In this document: piece after piece, positions 13,829 to 22,158 of the stretch
How the letters are laid out: each line of letters starts with the position of its first letter
Position numbering within the stretch: position 1 is the first letter of the stretch
Notes under the pieces: model-generated
Databases searched by the model: none
The model's input: the letters and a program-made list of their open reading frames with translations, nothing else
Told to the model about the DNA's origin: nothing
Made by a program: the position numbers and the translations under genes
IMG/VR virus record: IMGVR_UViG_3300021432_000012
Location: 1 to 51,034 of that record
DNA length: 51,034 nt
Source: a virus
Strand: one strand, 5' to 3'

Positions 13829-13857
13829 TTGATGGATTCCGCTGAATAATGTATAAT
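13829..13857 (+). promoter_or_regulatory. Strong sigma-70-like promoter
   Basis: TTGATG at 13829-13834, 17-bp spacer, perfect TATAAT at 13852-13857. Drives the rightward genes from 13894. Confidence 0.75.
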
Positions 13858-13893
13858 GATACTCAGATTAAATTCTTTCCAAGTTAGCTTCCT

Positions 13894-14082
13894 GTGAAAA
13901 CATCTCCTGACTTATCTTTATCTTCTCTTGAAGAATTGGTAACGCAATTTATAAAAGAAGGCGGAAATATGACATTTGTGCCTGAATTGGCGGTATTCTC
14001 CCTTGCGACACTTGGCATAACTATAGAATCAGCCATGCGCGCTTCCAGTTACGCTATCTTGAAGGAGATGCAATGCCATTGA
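13894..14082 (+). CDS. Small phage protein, GTG start
   Basis: 62 residues from GTG at 13894, 36 bases after the TATAAT box. Helical and acidic-to-neutral. It overlaps the next gene by 10 bases. Function unknown. Confidence 0.55.
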   Translation: MKTSPDLSLSSLEELVTQFIKEGGNMTFVPELAVFSLATLGITIESAMRASSYAILKEMQCH

Positions 14083-14243
14083 TTAAAAGCCCGTCTAAGA
14101 AAGCCTTTTCAACTAATATCGCGACAGAGCGCGATGTTGGCAAGCCGATCAAGCAAGCCATTGCAATTGCCGAAAGCGTTAAGCGCGAATCAATCAAGGA
14201 TTCCCTGAATAAACGGCTATCCGGATTACTCGGTGGAAAGTGA
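14073..14243 (+). CDS. Conserved small basic phage protein (KSPSKKAF type)
   Basis: 56 residues with GAAGGAG upstream. The pattern M-P-L-I-K-S-P-S-K-K-A-F-S-T-N-I ... G-K-P-I-K-Q-A-I-A-I-A is a very common small protein of phages with unknown function. Its last codons contain the left inverted-repeat copy that borders the G+C-rich insert and overlap the convergent broken frame. Confidence 0.75.
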   Translation: MPLIKSPSKKAFSTNIATERDVGKPIKQAIAIAESVKRESIKDSLNKRLSGLLGGK

Positions 14244-14483
14244 CAAATGATGAGTAGTCTCTTCCATGTGGAAACGGGTATTGCACTCAATGCACACGAG
14301 CAGGGCGTTCTCGACCTTGGTATGGTCGCCGTCGGTAAAGGCCCGAAAGTGCGCCAGAACCTCAGCGTCAGCATCCATCTCAGCCGGCGCGAACAGTCCG
14401 TGGCAGCACGCGCAGCGGTAGAGGCTCTTGCTCTCGGCCGCGCGCTGGGCGCGCAGCTGGCGGCCGGCCGAGAGTTTAACAGC
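14226..14483 (-). pseudogene. Zinc/HNH-like frame without a start
   Basis: 85 codons in frame directly after the PAPS-reductase stop. They contain Y-R-C-A-C-C-H-G ... V-C-I-E-C-N-T-R-F-H, two Cys pairs as in HNH nucleases or zinc ribbons. There is no ATG or GTG before the first Cys pair. The GTG at 14491 that overlaps the PAPS stop enters the wrong frame; restoring one base near 14480 would join it. So this is a frameshifted gene, a readthrough extension, or an unusual start. Confidence 0.45.
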
Positions 14484-15332
14484 TCAGTCACCGCAAAAGC
14501 ACGAGATGGCTTCTTCATTGTTGTCAAACCCATACATGTCGGATTGGTTCCTAACGAAGTCGTACATACTGCCGTAGCCAGGCCGGTCGATGCGGAACCG
14601 GCAGCCATCCCCATGAGCAACCGCTTCGGCCTGCTTCTCCTGGGTAGCCCACCAGATGCCGCGCTCGGGCTTCTCAGCAATCAGGCTGACCAGGGAAGCG
14701 CCTGTCTTCAGGAAGCACAGGTCGCAGTTGCCGTGAATCGTCTTGCCGCCGTTGTTGGGCAAAGCAAGGTCAAAGGGCTGGGCGCGCCAGAACTCCCCCA
14801 CGCCACCGGCGGTAACGAAGGCATCGGCCAGCGGGATGCGAACGAACTCGTCCGGCGTCTCGGGATGTGGGTTGAATCTGAACTTGGCGACCCGGCGCGG
14901 CTCGTCGGCCCGGATGCCAAGCATCGTTTCCCACTCCTGGATGCCCAGGGACCGAAGGTAGCGGTGAATGGTGCGGGTCTTCAGCTCGGAGGAGCAGTAC
15001 CGGGAGCGAGGATTGGGAAGCACGCCGCCCCGCTGCCGAATAACCGCTTCGAAGGGATCACCGTTCCGGCTCGCCGTTTCGAAAGTGACAACCTCGAACT
15101 GGCCTCCCTCCCGATATTCAAGCCACGTGATGTGCACGCCCCAGTGCAGCGCGATATCTCGAATGAAGCGGAGTGTCGCCTCATCCTCCTTGCCGGTGTT
15201 GCAGAAGATGAGGAATGTGTCATCAGGGACTCCACCGTTGCTCTCGATGACTCGCTTCAGCAGGTAGGCAGAAGTCCGTCCGCCGCTGACGTTGACACAA
15301 GCTGGGCTGGCAATCTTAAAAGGGTCAAACAT
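14484..15332 (-). CDS. PAPS-reductase / ATP-pyrophosphatase family protein
   Basis: 282 residues. The PP-loop S-G-G-R-T-S is at 16-21, followed by F-C-N-T-G-K-E and a C-S-S-E-L-K-T motif, then C-D-L-C, and a C-terminal C-F-C-G-D. This is the phage form of the adenosine-phosphosulphate reductase superfamily, which adenylates or reduces sulphur substrates. Related enzymes take part in nucleic-acid thiolation or DNA phosphorothioation, but the phage role is unknown. ATG at 15332 with GAGGA upstream. It is leftward inside a rightward region and unlike its neighbours in base composition, so probably acquired. Confidence 0.85.
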   Translation of the reverse strand: MFDPFKIASPACVNVSGGRTSAYLLKRVIESNGGVPDDTFLIFCNTGKEDEATLRFIRDIALHWGVHITWLEYREGGQFEVVTFETASRNGDPFEAVIRQRGGVLPNPRSRYCSSELKTRTIHRYLRSLGIQEWETMLGIRADEPRRVAKFRFNPHPETPDEFVRIPLADAFVTAGGVGEFWRAQPFDLALPNNGGKTIHGNCDLCFLKTGASLVSLIAEKPERGIWWATQEKQAEAVAHGDGCRFRIDRPGYGSMYDFVRNQSDMYGFDNNEEAISCFCGD

Positions 15333-15342
15333 GATGTCCTCA

Positions 15343-15406
15343 TTTCCACCACTTAATCCGGAATTTAATTATACTGAACAACTATGTTTTCCACCACTTA
15401 TTCCGG
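15343..15406 (-). promoter_or_regulatory. Promoter with paired operator-like repeats
   Basis: On the minus strand a perfect TATAAT lies at 15373-15368, 35 bases before the PAPS-reductase start. Two 19-bp direct repeats differing by one base (15343-15361 and 15388-15406) flank it, one over the -35 side and one just downstream. That arrangement suits a repressor. Confidence 0.5.
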
Positions 15407-15460
15407 AGTGCCGAATAAACATTGGTCACAGGGCGAAAAGAAGAAAAAATAGGATCAATC

Positions 15461-15649
15461 ATGATTGAGGCCGTGATATTACTGGAAGTAATTGCTCTAT
15501 CACTCCTAATTGGGCTAGCACTCGCAGTATTAGCTATTTACAAGCTTCTCACTTCAGATATAGACTCGCAAGAGCGCATCATCAATGACAGCCCACCGTT
15601 ATCGCGCATCGTAGTTACCGTCCATCAACAAGATTATGAGGAATCATAA
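15461..15649 (+). CDS. Small single-span membrane protein
   Basis: 62 residues from the ATG at 15461 with AGGA upstream. One hydrophobic segment of about 25 residues (V-I-L-L-E-V-I-A-L-S-L-L-I-G-L-A-L-A-V-L-A-I) and a polar tail. Function unknown. Confidence 0.6.
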   Translation: MIEAVILLEVIALSLLIGLALAVLAIYKLLTSDIDSQERIINDSPPLSRIVVTVHQQDYEES

Positions 15650-15780
15650 TGACTGAAGACCAAATCAAATCCCACGAAGATGACTTGCGCGCTCGGATAG
15701 AGTCGCTATTTTCTTACGTCCATCCTGATATTGGGACAAAAGGCTTGTCGCCCACTCAAGTACACCACGTAGGCGAATAG
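15649..15780 (+). CDS. Small acidic protein before terminase
   Basis: 43 residues, TAATG overlap with the gene before. Helical, with P-T-Q-V near the end. Function unknown. Confidence 0.5.
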   Translation: MTEDQIKSHEDDLRARIESLFSYVHPDIGTKGLSPTQVHHVGE

Positions 15781-15787
15781 GCACAAA

Positions 15788-16318
15788 TTGAAAAATTCCT
15801 CCTTCACCAAAGACGCATCAAAACTCACTGAGAGGCAAAAACGCTTCGCGGAGGAATACCTCATTGATCTAAACGCTACGGCAGCTTACAAGCGCGCTGG
15901 ATACGCTGGAAAGGGGAATGGTGCTGAGGTCAATGCTTCCAGGCTACTAAGTAATACTAAGGTGCAACAATATGTACAATTTCGCATGGATAAGCGGTCT
16001 GAAGACTTGGGAATTGATGCGAATTATGTCCTTGCGGCTATAAAAAGCACAATGGAGAGGTGCCAGCAAGCCGAGCCAGTTATGGTTTTCAACCATGAAA
16101 CAAAGGCTATGGAGCCTTCTGGTGAGTACAAGTTCGACTCTATGGCCGTACTGAAAGGTGCCGACCTATTAGGTAAGCATCTAAAGATGTTCACTGACAA
16201 GATAGAGCATTCTGGCCCAGATGGTGGCGCGATCCAGATAGCAGCGGTTGATATGACCAAGCTTACAGAGGCCGAATTGGCTGTATTGACGAAAACTCTT
16301 GGAAAGATAGCTGAATAA
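15788..16318 (+). CDS. terS: Terminase small subunit
   Basis: 176 residues from TTG at 15788. L-T-E-R-Q-K-R-F-A-E-E-Y-L-I-D-L-N-A-T-A-A-Y-K-R-A-G-Y is the classic opening of the Terminase_2 family, whose N-terminal HTH binds the packaging site. L-K-G-A-D-L-L-G-K-H-L-K-M-F follows. It acts with the ATPase encoded 97 bases downstream. Confidence 0.9.
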   Translation: MKNSSFTKDASKLTERQKRFAEEYLIDLNATAAYKRAGYAGKGNGAEVNASRLLSNTKVQQYVQFRMDKRSEDLGIDANYVLAAIKSTMERCQQAEPVMVFNHETKAMEPSGEYKFDSMAVLKGADLLGKHLKMFTDKIEHSGPDGGAIQIAAVDMTKLTEAELAVLTKTLGKIAE

Positions 16319-16414
16319 CAGTGAAGTGGTATTATAAAGTGCCAAAAAAAGCGGGTTTATACCGATAATAGACAATACCAGTTGCATATTAAGCATTAAT
16401 TACCTTCAAAATGC

Positions 16415-18007
16415 ATGATCGACCTAAGCCGCTTCACCAAACGCCAAGCAAAAGAACTTCACGAACTCGCATTGCTTGAGCAAGAGCGACGTCACTGCAA
16501 TAAACTAATCAACTTCGTCGAACGAGCTTGGCCCATTATTGAGCCTACTGAGCCGTTTCAATATAATTGGCATCTTGATGTAATCTGCGACCATCTCGAA
16601 GCGATTACACGCGGAGAGCTTAAGAATCTGCTAATCAACGTTCCGCCAGGCACTATGAAAAGCATCTTGGTCAGCGTCATGTGGCCTGCATGGGAATGGC
16701 GGCTAGACCAATCTCTACGATATTTCTGCGTTTCCTACAGCGAAACTCTGACAATCCGCGATAGTACCAAGGTCCATGACATCATTGAATCTGATTGGTA
16801 TCATAAACTTTGGCCGAAAGTCGCGATCAAAAAGGGCGAAGATCAGAAGACCAAATATGCACTTACCGGGGGTGGTTGGCGCTTGGCTACTTCAATTGGC
16901 GGTCGCGGCACTGGTGAGCATCCTGACCGCAAGATCGTTGATGACCCGAGTAATGTCCTGCAATCCGAATCGGATGTAGAACGCCAAGGAAGTTTAGACT
17001 ATTTCGACCGCACGCTATCTACGCGGGGAGCTTCACGTAACGCTGCTACTGTTGTTGTAATGCAACGTCTCCATGAGAAGGATTTGACCGGTCACATCAT
17101 GGCGCAGGCAGACTACGAGAAGGACTGGTCACATATCTGCTTGGAAATGGAATATGAAAGTGACCGCTCCAGACCATTCATACCGTTCACCGATCCACGA
17201 AAGAATCTCGGCGACTTGCTATGGCCTTCTTTCCTGAACCGAAAAGCAGTCGAAACGATAAAGATGCGGCTTGGAAGTTATGGTACTGCTGGTCAGTTAC
17301 AGCAACAGCCTGCTCCAGAAGGAGGCGGGATACTCAAGGTTGAGAATTTCAAGACTTGGTCGAAAGACACAGAAATCCCTCCATTCTTCTACATACTCCA
17401 ATCGTATGATACGGCATTCACAGATAAAACAAAGAACGACCCTACTGGCTGCTTAGTTCTCGGGCTGTTTCGTCACAAGGGCCGAATCTGCGTGATGATT
17501 CTTGATGCGTGGGACGATTGGCTAACCTACCCAGAATTCCGAGAGAAGATTATTGCTGATTGGTCTGTCCCGTATGGCGGCAATAAAAAGTCTGAAGCTA
17601 ACAAAGCGCGCCGTCCTGATGCGTTACTTATCGAGGAGAAAGGTTCTGGCATTGCCGTCATACAAGAGTTGCGCCTAGCGGGAATCCCGGCTTTGTCTTA
17701 CAATCCAGGTAAGGCAAGCAAGGAACAGCGAGCGCATATTGTCGCCCCTATCGTAGAGCTAGGCATCATTTACGTGCTAGAATCGCAGAAATTGGGCGAA
17801 GAAGGTAAGCCTCGCACTTGGGCGCGGCCTTTCTTGGCGCAGGTAGAAAAGTTTCCAAATGCAGAACATGATGAGTATGTAGATTGTCTGACACAGGCTC
17901 TGATTCTCCTACGTGATAAGGGGATGTTTGACCTACAAGAAGTACCTGAAGACCCAGATATTGAAGTAGACTATCACGCCAAGAAACGCGGAAACCCTTA
18001 CCTATAA
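16415..18007 (+). CDS. terL: Terminase large subunit
   Basis: 530 residues. ATPase: Walker A variant V-P-P-G-T-M-K-S at 76-83, with K-I-V-D-D-P at 173-178 as the Walker B/metal region. Nuclease: S-Y-D-T-A-F at 330-335 and L-I-E-E-K-G-S-G near 405-412 supply acidic residues of the RNase H fold, with D-E-Y-V-D-C near the end. It pumps and cuts phage DNA at the portal. It is followed six bases later by the portal gene. Confidence 0.93.
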   Translation: MIDLSRFTKRQAKELHELALLEQERRHCNKLINFVERAWPIIEPTEPFQYNWHLDVICDHLEAITRGELKNLLINVPPGTMKSILVSVMWPAWEWRLDQSLRYFCVSYSETLTIRDSTKVHDIIESDWYHKLWPKVAIKKGEDQKTKYALTGGGWRLATSIGGRGTGEHPDRKIVDDPSNVLQSESDVERQGSLDYFDRTLSTRGASRNAATVVVMQRLHEKDLTGHIMAQADYEKDWSHICLEMEYESDRSRPFIPFTDPRKNLGDLLWPSFLNRKAVETIKMRLGSYGTAGQLQQQPAPEGGGILKVENFKTWSKDTEIPPFFYILQSYDTAFTDKTKNDPTGCLVLGLFRHKGRICVMILDAWDDWLTYPEFREKIIADWSVPYGGNKKSEANKARRPDALLIEEKGSGIAVIQELRLAGIPALSYNPGKASKEQRAHIVAPIVELGIIYVLESQKLGEEGKPRTWARPFLAQVEKFPNAEHDEYVDCLTQALILLRDKGMFDLQEVPEDPDIEVDYHAKKRGNPYL

Positions 18008-18013
18008 AGCAAA

Positions 18014-20779
18014 ATGGCTATACTACCCATCGAACAGGAATACGGCAGGCACATTGATCCTATCGTGGATGGGGAAGACGAATCGCCCGATCTACCAGAT
18101 TTGCCTAGTATGACCCAGAATCCTGATGGGTCTATTGATTTTCACGATGATGATGAAGATCAAGAAGAAAGTGGATTTCTTGATAATTTGGCAGAAATCT
18201 TAGAAGATGGCGAACTTCGTGCCATTGCCAGTGATCTTCTGGAAAAGATCGAGATTGACCGTGGAGCGCGTGAGGCACGGGACAAACAATACGCCGAGGG
18301 AATCAAACGTACGGGATTGGGTAGTGAGGCTCCAGGTGGCGCAGACTTCGAAGGCGCTAGCAAAGCTGTTCATCCGGTACTGGCTGAAGGTTGCGTAGAT
18401 TTCGCCGCTCGTGCCATCAAAGAGATTTACCCTCCTTCCGGGGCTTGCAAAACTCAGATAATCGGCAAAGTTACTGATGAAAAACTGGCGAAGGCTGAGC
18501 GCAAGAAGCAGTACATGAACTGGCAATTGACGACACAGATTGCCGAATATAGAGATGAAAAAGAGCAGGAACTGACGCAATTGCCGCTCGGTGGATCGCA
18601 GTACATGAAATGGTACTATGATCCAGTTCAGAGGCGTCCACGCGTCGAATTCATCCCAATCGACCATTTTCTCCTACCATTCTCTGTCACGCACTTCTAT
18701 TCGGCGCATCGTGCCACGCATCAGCAATTAATCAGCCGTCAGACGTTCGAGAAACGCATCGAGTCTGGTTTATATCTCGATGTGAGATATACCGATCCGG
18801 GTCAAGATGATTTAGAGACTAAGGCGCAGAAAGCAAGCAACAAGATTGAGGGCAAGGAAGAACTATTCTACAACGAGGACGGTCTGCGCACGGTCTATGA
18901 AATTTATGTCGATTATGATATCAGCGTAGAAAAAGGCGTACGACCATACATCATCAGCATTGATGAAGCAACAAGCGAAGTGCTGGCGATTTACCGAAAT
19001 TGGGATGAGGAAGACGAAAGCCACAAGAAACTTGATTGGGTGGTCGAAGATAAGTTCATTCCTTGGCGCGGGGCATACGGAATAGGATTGCCGCACTTAA
19101 TCGGGTCACTCGCTGGCGCATTGACTGGTGCGCTGCGTGCATTGCTGGATTCGGCACATATCAATACTTCCCCATCACTGGTTAAGCTGAAGGGTGGCCG
19201 TAATGCCGGAGAATCCATCTCTATTGATCCTGGCACGATAGCAGAACTAGAAGGGGTTGCCGGTGTAGATGACATTCGCAAGATGATTATGCCGATGCCA
19301 TACAACCAACCTTCTCCTGTCCTGTTCCAGTTGCTCGACTGGATCACGAATCAGGCTAAAGGAGTGGTCGGCACCGCGGAGGAACGCATTGCCGACGCTG
19401 GCAATAATATGCCAATGGGGACAGCACTTGCGCTTATTGAACAGGGTAGCGTTACTTATTCGGCGATTCATGGACGGCTGCACGCGGCTCAGAAAAAATC
19501 CTTGGAAATATTGCACCGAATCAATTCAAAGTTTCTTGATGACGAAGAAACTATAGAAGAACTTGGGGATTTGATTGTTAGGCGCGAAGATTTTCAAGGG
19601 CCAATGGATATCATCCCGGTATCTGATCCTAACATCTTCAGTGATGCACAGAGATACGCGCAGTTGCAAGCTGTCATGCAATTGGCCGATAAATACCCGC
19701 AACTTTATGACGAAGGCGAACTGAACAAGCGCGCTCTTGCGCTCCTGAACTATCCAAACGCTGAAGATATCCTAAAGACATCGCCAGATGCGCAAGAGCT
19801 TGACCCGATCATGGAGAACTACACAGCAGCAGAAGGAAAGCAGCCACTGAAGGTATATGACGATCAGGACGATTTGACTCACATGATGACACATTTGCAC
19901 TTCATGACAAGCCCAATATTCGCCCAAAATCCTATGATGAATGGCGTAATTGGGCCTTTGATGGCGCATGTTAAAGATCACTTCTTGGCTTTCTATAAAA
20001 AAGAAGCGCAAGCCGCTGTCGCTGCTACCGCGCAAGTTACGGGTACTTCAGAGGACCAAGCGCATTCGGTTGCATCTGGAGTGGGCGATGCCGTGATGGC
20101 GCAGAAGCTAGCACCAGTCATGCAAATGATGCAGCAGGTTCAGCAGTATCAACAGCAGAATCCCCCTTCTCCACCTCCGCTTGATCCGCAGTCTCAGGTC
20201 GCATTGCAGTTAGGCCAAGCAAAGATTCAGGCGCAAACCCAACAAGACCAAGCTGTCTTGGCTCAGGAAGGCCAATTAGCGCAAGCGAAGATGCAGGCAG
20301 AAGCACAAGAGAAACAGGCACAGATGGCTTTCGACCAGCAAGTGCAACAAGCACAAAGCCAGAAGGACATGATAGAAGCGCAACAAAATGCTCGTGATGC
20401 TGAACTAGCCGCACAAACTGAGGCTGTGAATGCTCACATCAAAGCGCAGACCGATTTGCAAATGAATGAGCAGGATAACCGGACGGCGATGCTTATCGAA
20501 ACGATGAAAGAGCAGCAGCAAGCGCAGATTGAACAGAATAATCATGTGCGTGACATGTTATCAATGATTAAAGATCAGGGAACGCCTAATATTGACTTGA
20601 CTCCGATCAAGGAAATGATGAGCGACCATGTGAATGCGTTGAACAACATGATGGGCCATATCAAAGACCTTGGTGCGCATCACGTTGAAATGCAAATTGC
20701 AATGCAGAAATTGAGCAAGCCTAAACGCGTTATCAGGGATGCAAATGGCGATATTGTTGGATTACACACTGAGGATTAA
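18014..20779 (+). CDS. Portal protein with long Gln-rich tail
   Basis: 921 residues, long for a portal. An acidic start is followed by D-F-E-G-A-S-K-A-V-H-P-V-L-A-E-G-C-V-D-F-A-A-R-A, a stretch I associate with podovirus portals; the crown and wing parts follow. From about residue 700 to 870 it is a Gln/Ala-rich helix that would form the barrel reaching into the head. It forms the dodecameric DNA gate bound by the terminase. Confidence 0.85.
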   Translation: MAILPIEQEYGRHIDPIVDGEDESPDLPDLPSMTQNPDGSIDFHDDDEDQEESGFLDNLAEILEDGELRAIASDLLEKIEIDRGAREARDKQYAEGIKRTGLGSEAPGGADFEGASKAVHPVLAEGCVDFAARAIKEIYPPSGACKTQIIGKVTDEKLAKAERKKQYMNWQLTTQIAEYRDEKEQELTQLPLGGSQYMKWYYDPVQRRPRVEFIPIDHFLLPFSVTHFYSAHRATHQQLISRQTFEKRIESGLYLDVRYTDPGQDDLETKAQKASNKIEGKEELFYNEDGLRTVYEIYVDYDISVEKGVRPYIISIDEATSEVLAIYRNWDEEDESHKKLDWVVEDKFIPWRGAYGIGLPHLIGSLAGALTGALRALLDSAHINTSPSLVKLKGGRNAGESISIDPGTIAELEGVAGVDDIRKMIMPMPYNQPSPVLFQLLDWITNQAKGVVGTAEERIADAGNNMPMGTALALIEQGSVTYSAIHGRLHAAQKKSLEILHRINSKFLDDEETIEELGDLIVRREDFQGPMDIIPVSDPNIFSDAQRYAQLQAVMQLADKYPQLYDEGELNKRALALLNYPNAEDILKTSPDAQELDPIMENYTAAEGKQPLKVYDDQDDLTHMMTHLHFMTSPIFAQNPMMNGVIGPLMAHVKDHFLAFYKKEAQAAVAATAQVTGTSEDQAHSVASGVGDAVMAQKLAPVMQMMQQVQQYQQQNPPSPPPLDPQSQVALQLGQAKIQAQTQQDQAVLAQEGQLAQAKMQAEAQEKQAQMAFDQQVQQAQSQKDMIEAQQNARDAELAAQTEAVNAHIKAQTDLQMNEQDNRTAMLIETMKEQQQAQIEQNNHVRDMLSMIKDQGTPNIDLTPIKEMMSDHVNALNNMMGHIKDLGAHHVEMQIAMQKLSKPKRVIRDANGDIVGLHTED

Positions 20780-20781
20780 TC

Positions 20782-21219
20782 ATGTCTGGATACAAAGGAA
20801 ACACATGGGCGAATAACTTGCAGAAGCTGACGTTCAATGCGACGGCTATCGCCAACATTGCCGACAACGCTGCTACCTCGCCATTGACGAATCTATACCT
20901 TTCTCTGCATACTGCTGATCCTGCATCAAGCGGTAATCAGGGGACTAACGAAACGGTCTATACGAACTATGTCAGACTGGCAGTTGCGCGAACTTCTGGC
21001 GGTTGGACGGTATCAACAAATTCCAGCACGAACGCGGCTACTGCGGCTTTTGCGCAATGCGGCGCGACCGGCGCGACGATTACGCATGTGGGTATCGGTA
21101 CGGCTTCTAGCGGGGCAGGCATTCTTCTGTACGCGGGGCCGCTCACATCCTCCTTGATCGTGAACAATGGCATTACTCCACAGTTTGCGGCATCTGGGCT
21201 GACTGTTACTGAATCTTAA
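20782..21219 (+). CDS. Virion protein, fibre/decoration-like
   Basis: 145 residues. L-Y-L-S-L-H-T-A-D-P ... N-Y-V-R-L-A-V-A-R-T-S-G-G-W-T-V-S is a recurring phage structural segment. Ser/Thr/Ala-rich beta protein without catalytic motifs. Probably a head or tail accessory protein. Confidence 0.65.
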   Translation: MSGYKGNTWANNLQKLTFNATAIANIADNAATSPLTNLYLSLHTADPASSGNQGTNETVYTNYVRLAVARTSGGWTVSTNSSTNAATAAFAQCGATGATITHVGIGTASSGAGILLYAGPLTSSLIVNNGITPQFAASGLTVTES

Positions 21220-21221
21220 TC

Positions 21222-21674
21222 GTGAATACTATGTCAATAACTCCAGCACAATTATCCACATTTAAGACGGACATTCAGAGTAATGCTGGCGTAACAGCTT
21301 TGCTTGCTGCAAAGAATTACACAGGAATTGCGGCGTTTTATAACGGAGCAGGTACTGGTAGTGTGTGGAATCCTAGTCTGACAATAGCTCAGATAATGAC
21401 AGCTATTGTCTGGTCTGAATTCATTGCTTTAACAACTGCAAAGATGACTGCATTCCAAGTAATGACGGCTAATGGACAAATTGATGCCACAAGCGCAAAT
21501 ATTAGAAATGGGTTTTCTACAATATTCGCGGCAACTACGACATTGACGAATTTGACAGCAATCGCTTCTAAAACTCCGACTGTCTTTGAGGCTTTGTATG
21601 CATCTGCCAATGTGACGCCGGTCTATGGGTATGTTGTCCAGTTGCAAGATGTCTATAATGCGCTAGGGGTATAA
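21222..21674 (+). CDS. Structural protein, unknown role
   Basis: 150 residues from GTG at 21222; the ATG at 21231 is possible, and neither has a clear ribosome site. Ala/Thr-rich and helical. Sits between beta-rich virion genes. Confidence 0.55.
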   Translation: MNTMSITPAQLSTFKTDIQSNAGVTALLAAKNYTGIAAFYNGAGTGSVWNPSLTIAQIMTAIVWSEFIALTTAKMTAFQVMTANGQIDATSANIRNGFSTIFAATTTLTNLTAIASKTPTVFEALYASANVTPVYGYVVQLQDVYNALGV

Positions 21675-21675
21675 G

Positions 21676-22155
21676 ATGACCACTAATTTTAAAGAGGCAC
21701 TAAATACCCAGAGTACATTGACGATCACTCTCGCTAGTTTGGCTGCGTCGGCGACTGCCGGGAGGCAATCTACTTTGGTGGATAACCGCACGAACTTATT
21801 CCAAGGCGCGCAGATCATGGTCAAATTTAAGACCGGGGCATCTGGCGTATCTGCTACCGGAACAGTAGTAATTTATGCAATCGGCTCTATGGATGGAGGA
21901 ACGACTGTCACTGATGGTGGTGGAGCTTCAGATGCTGCACTCACGCGGGTGAATGCGATTCCTATTGCAACAATGAACTGTACTGCGAATGCTACTACCT
22001 ATATCGGCGGTCCTTATGAAGTCGGCCCATCATTCGGCGGTGAATTGCCTGGTGAATGGGGAATTTTGCTTGTCAATAATACAGGCAGCACATCTGATAC
22101 GACGGCTGGTAATTTTTCTGTTCAATACCAAGAGTTCTACACTACTGGCGCTTAA
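21676..22155 (+). CDS. Virion protein, decoration-like
   Basis: 159 residues, Thr/Ser/Gly-rich beta protein (G-V-S-A-T-G-T-V-V-I-Y-A). Two bases after the previous stop. Probably a head-fibre or decoration component. Confidence 0.6.
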   Translation: MTTNFKEALNTQSTLTITLASLAASATAGRQSTLVDNRTNLFQGAQIMVKFKTGASGVSATGTVVIYAIGSMDGGTTVTDGGGASDAALTRVNAIPIATMNCTANATTYIGGPYEVGPSFGGELPGEWGILLVNNTGSTSDTTAGNFSVQYQEFYTTGA

Positions 22156-22158
22156 CCA

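Larger units (their letters stand above)
14221..15406. other. G+C-rich insert bordered by related inverted repeats
   Basis: Bases 14941-15000 hold 37 G/C of 60, against 29 of 60 at 15541-15600, and codons between about 14280 and 15335 are much richer in G/C than in the flanks. The left border has CCGGATTACTCGGTGGAAA at 14221-14239. The right border has the inverted relative TTTCCACCACTTAATCCGG at 15343-15361 (15 of 19 positions agree) and a further copy at 15388-15406. It holds the PAPS-reductase gene and a broken downstream frame, so I infer recent transfer as a cassette. Confidence 0.55.

Noticed and set aside
14054-14680. Leftward frame of 208 codons
   Set aside because: Ser/Arg/Pro-rich shadow of the PAPS-reductase frame and of the conserved small gene at 14073; no domain.
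14247-15356. Long rightward frame of 369 codons
   Set aside because: It is the antisense shadow of the PAPS-reductase gene in G+C-rich DNA, has no ribosome site and shows no known motif.
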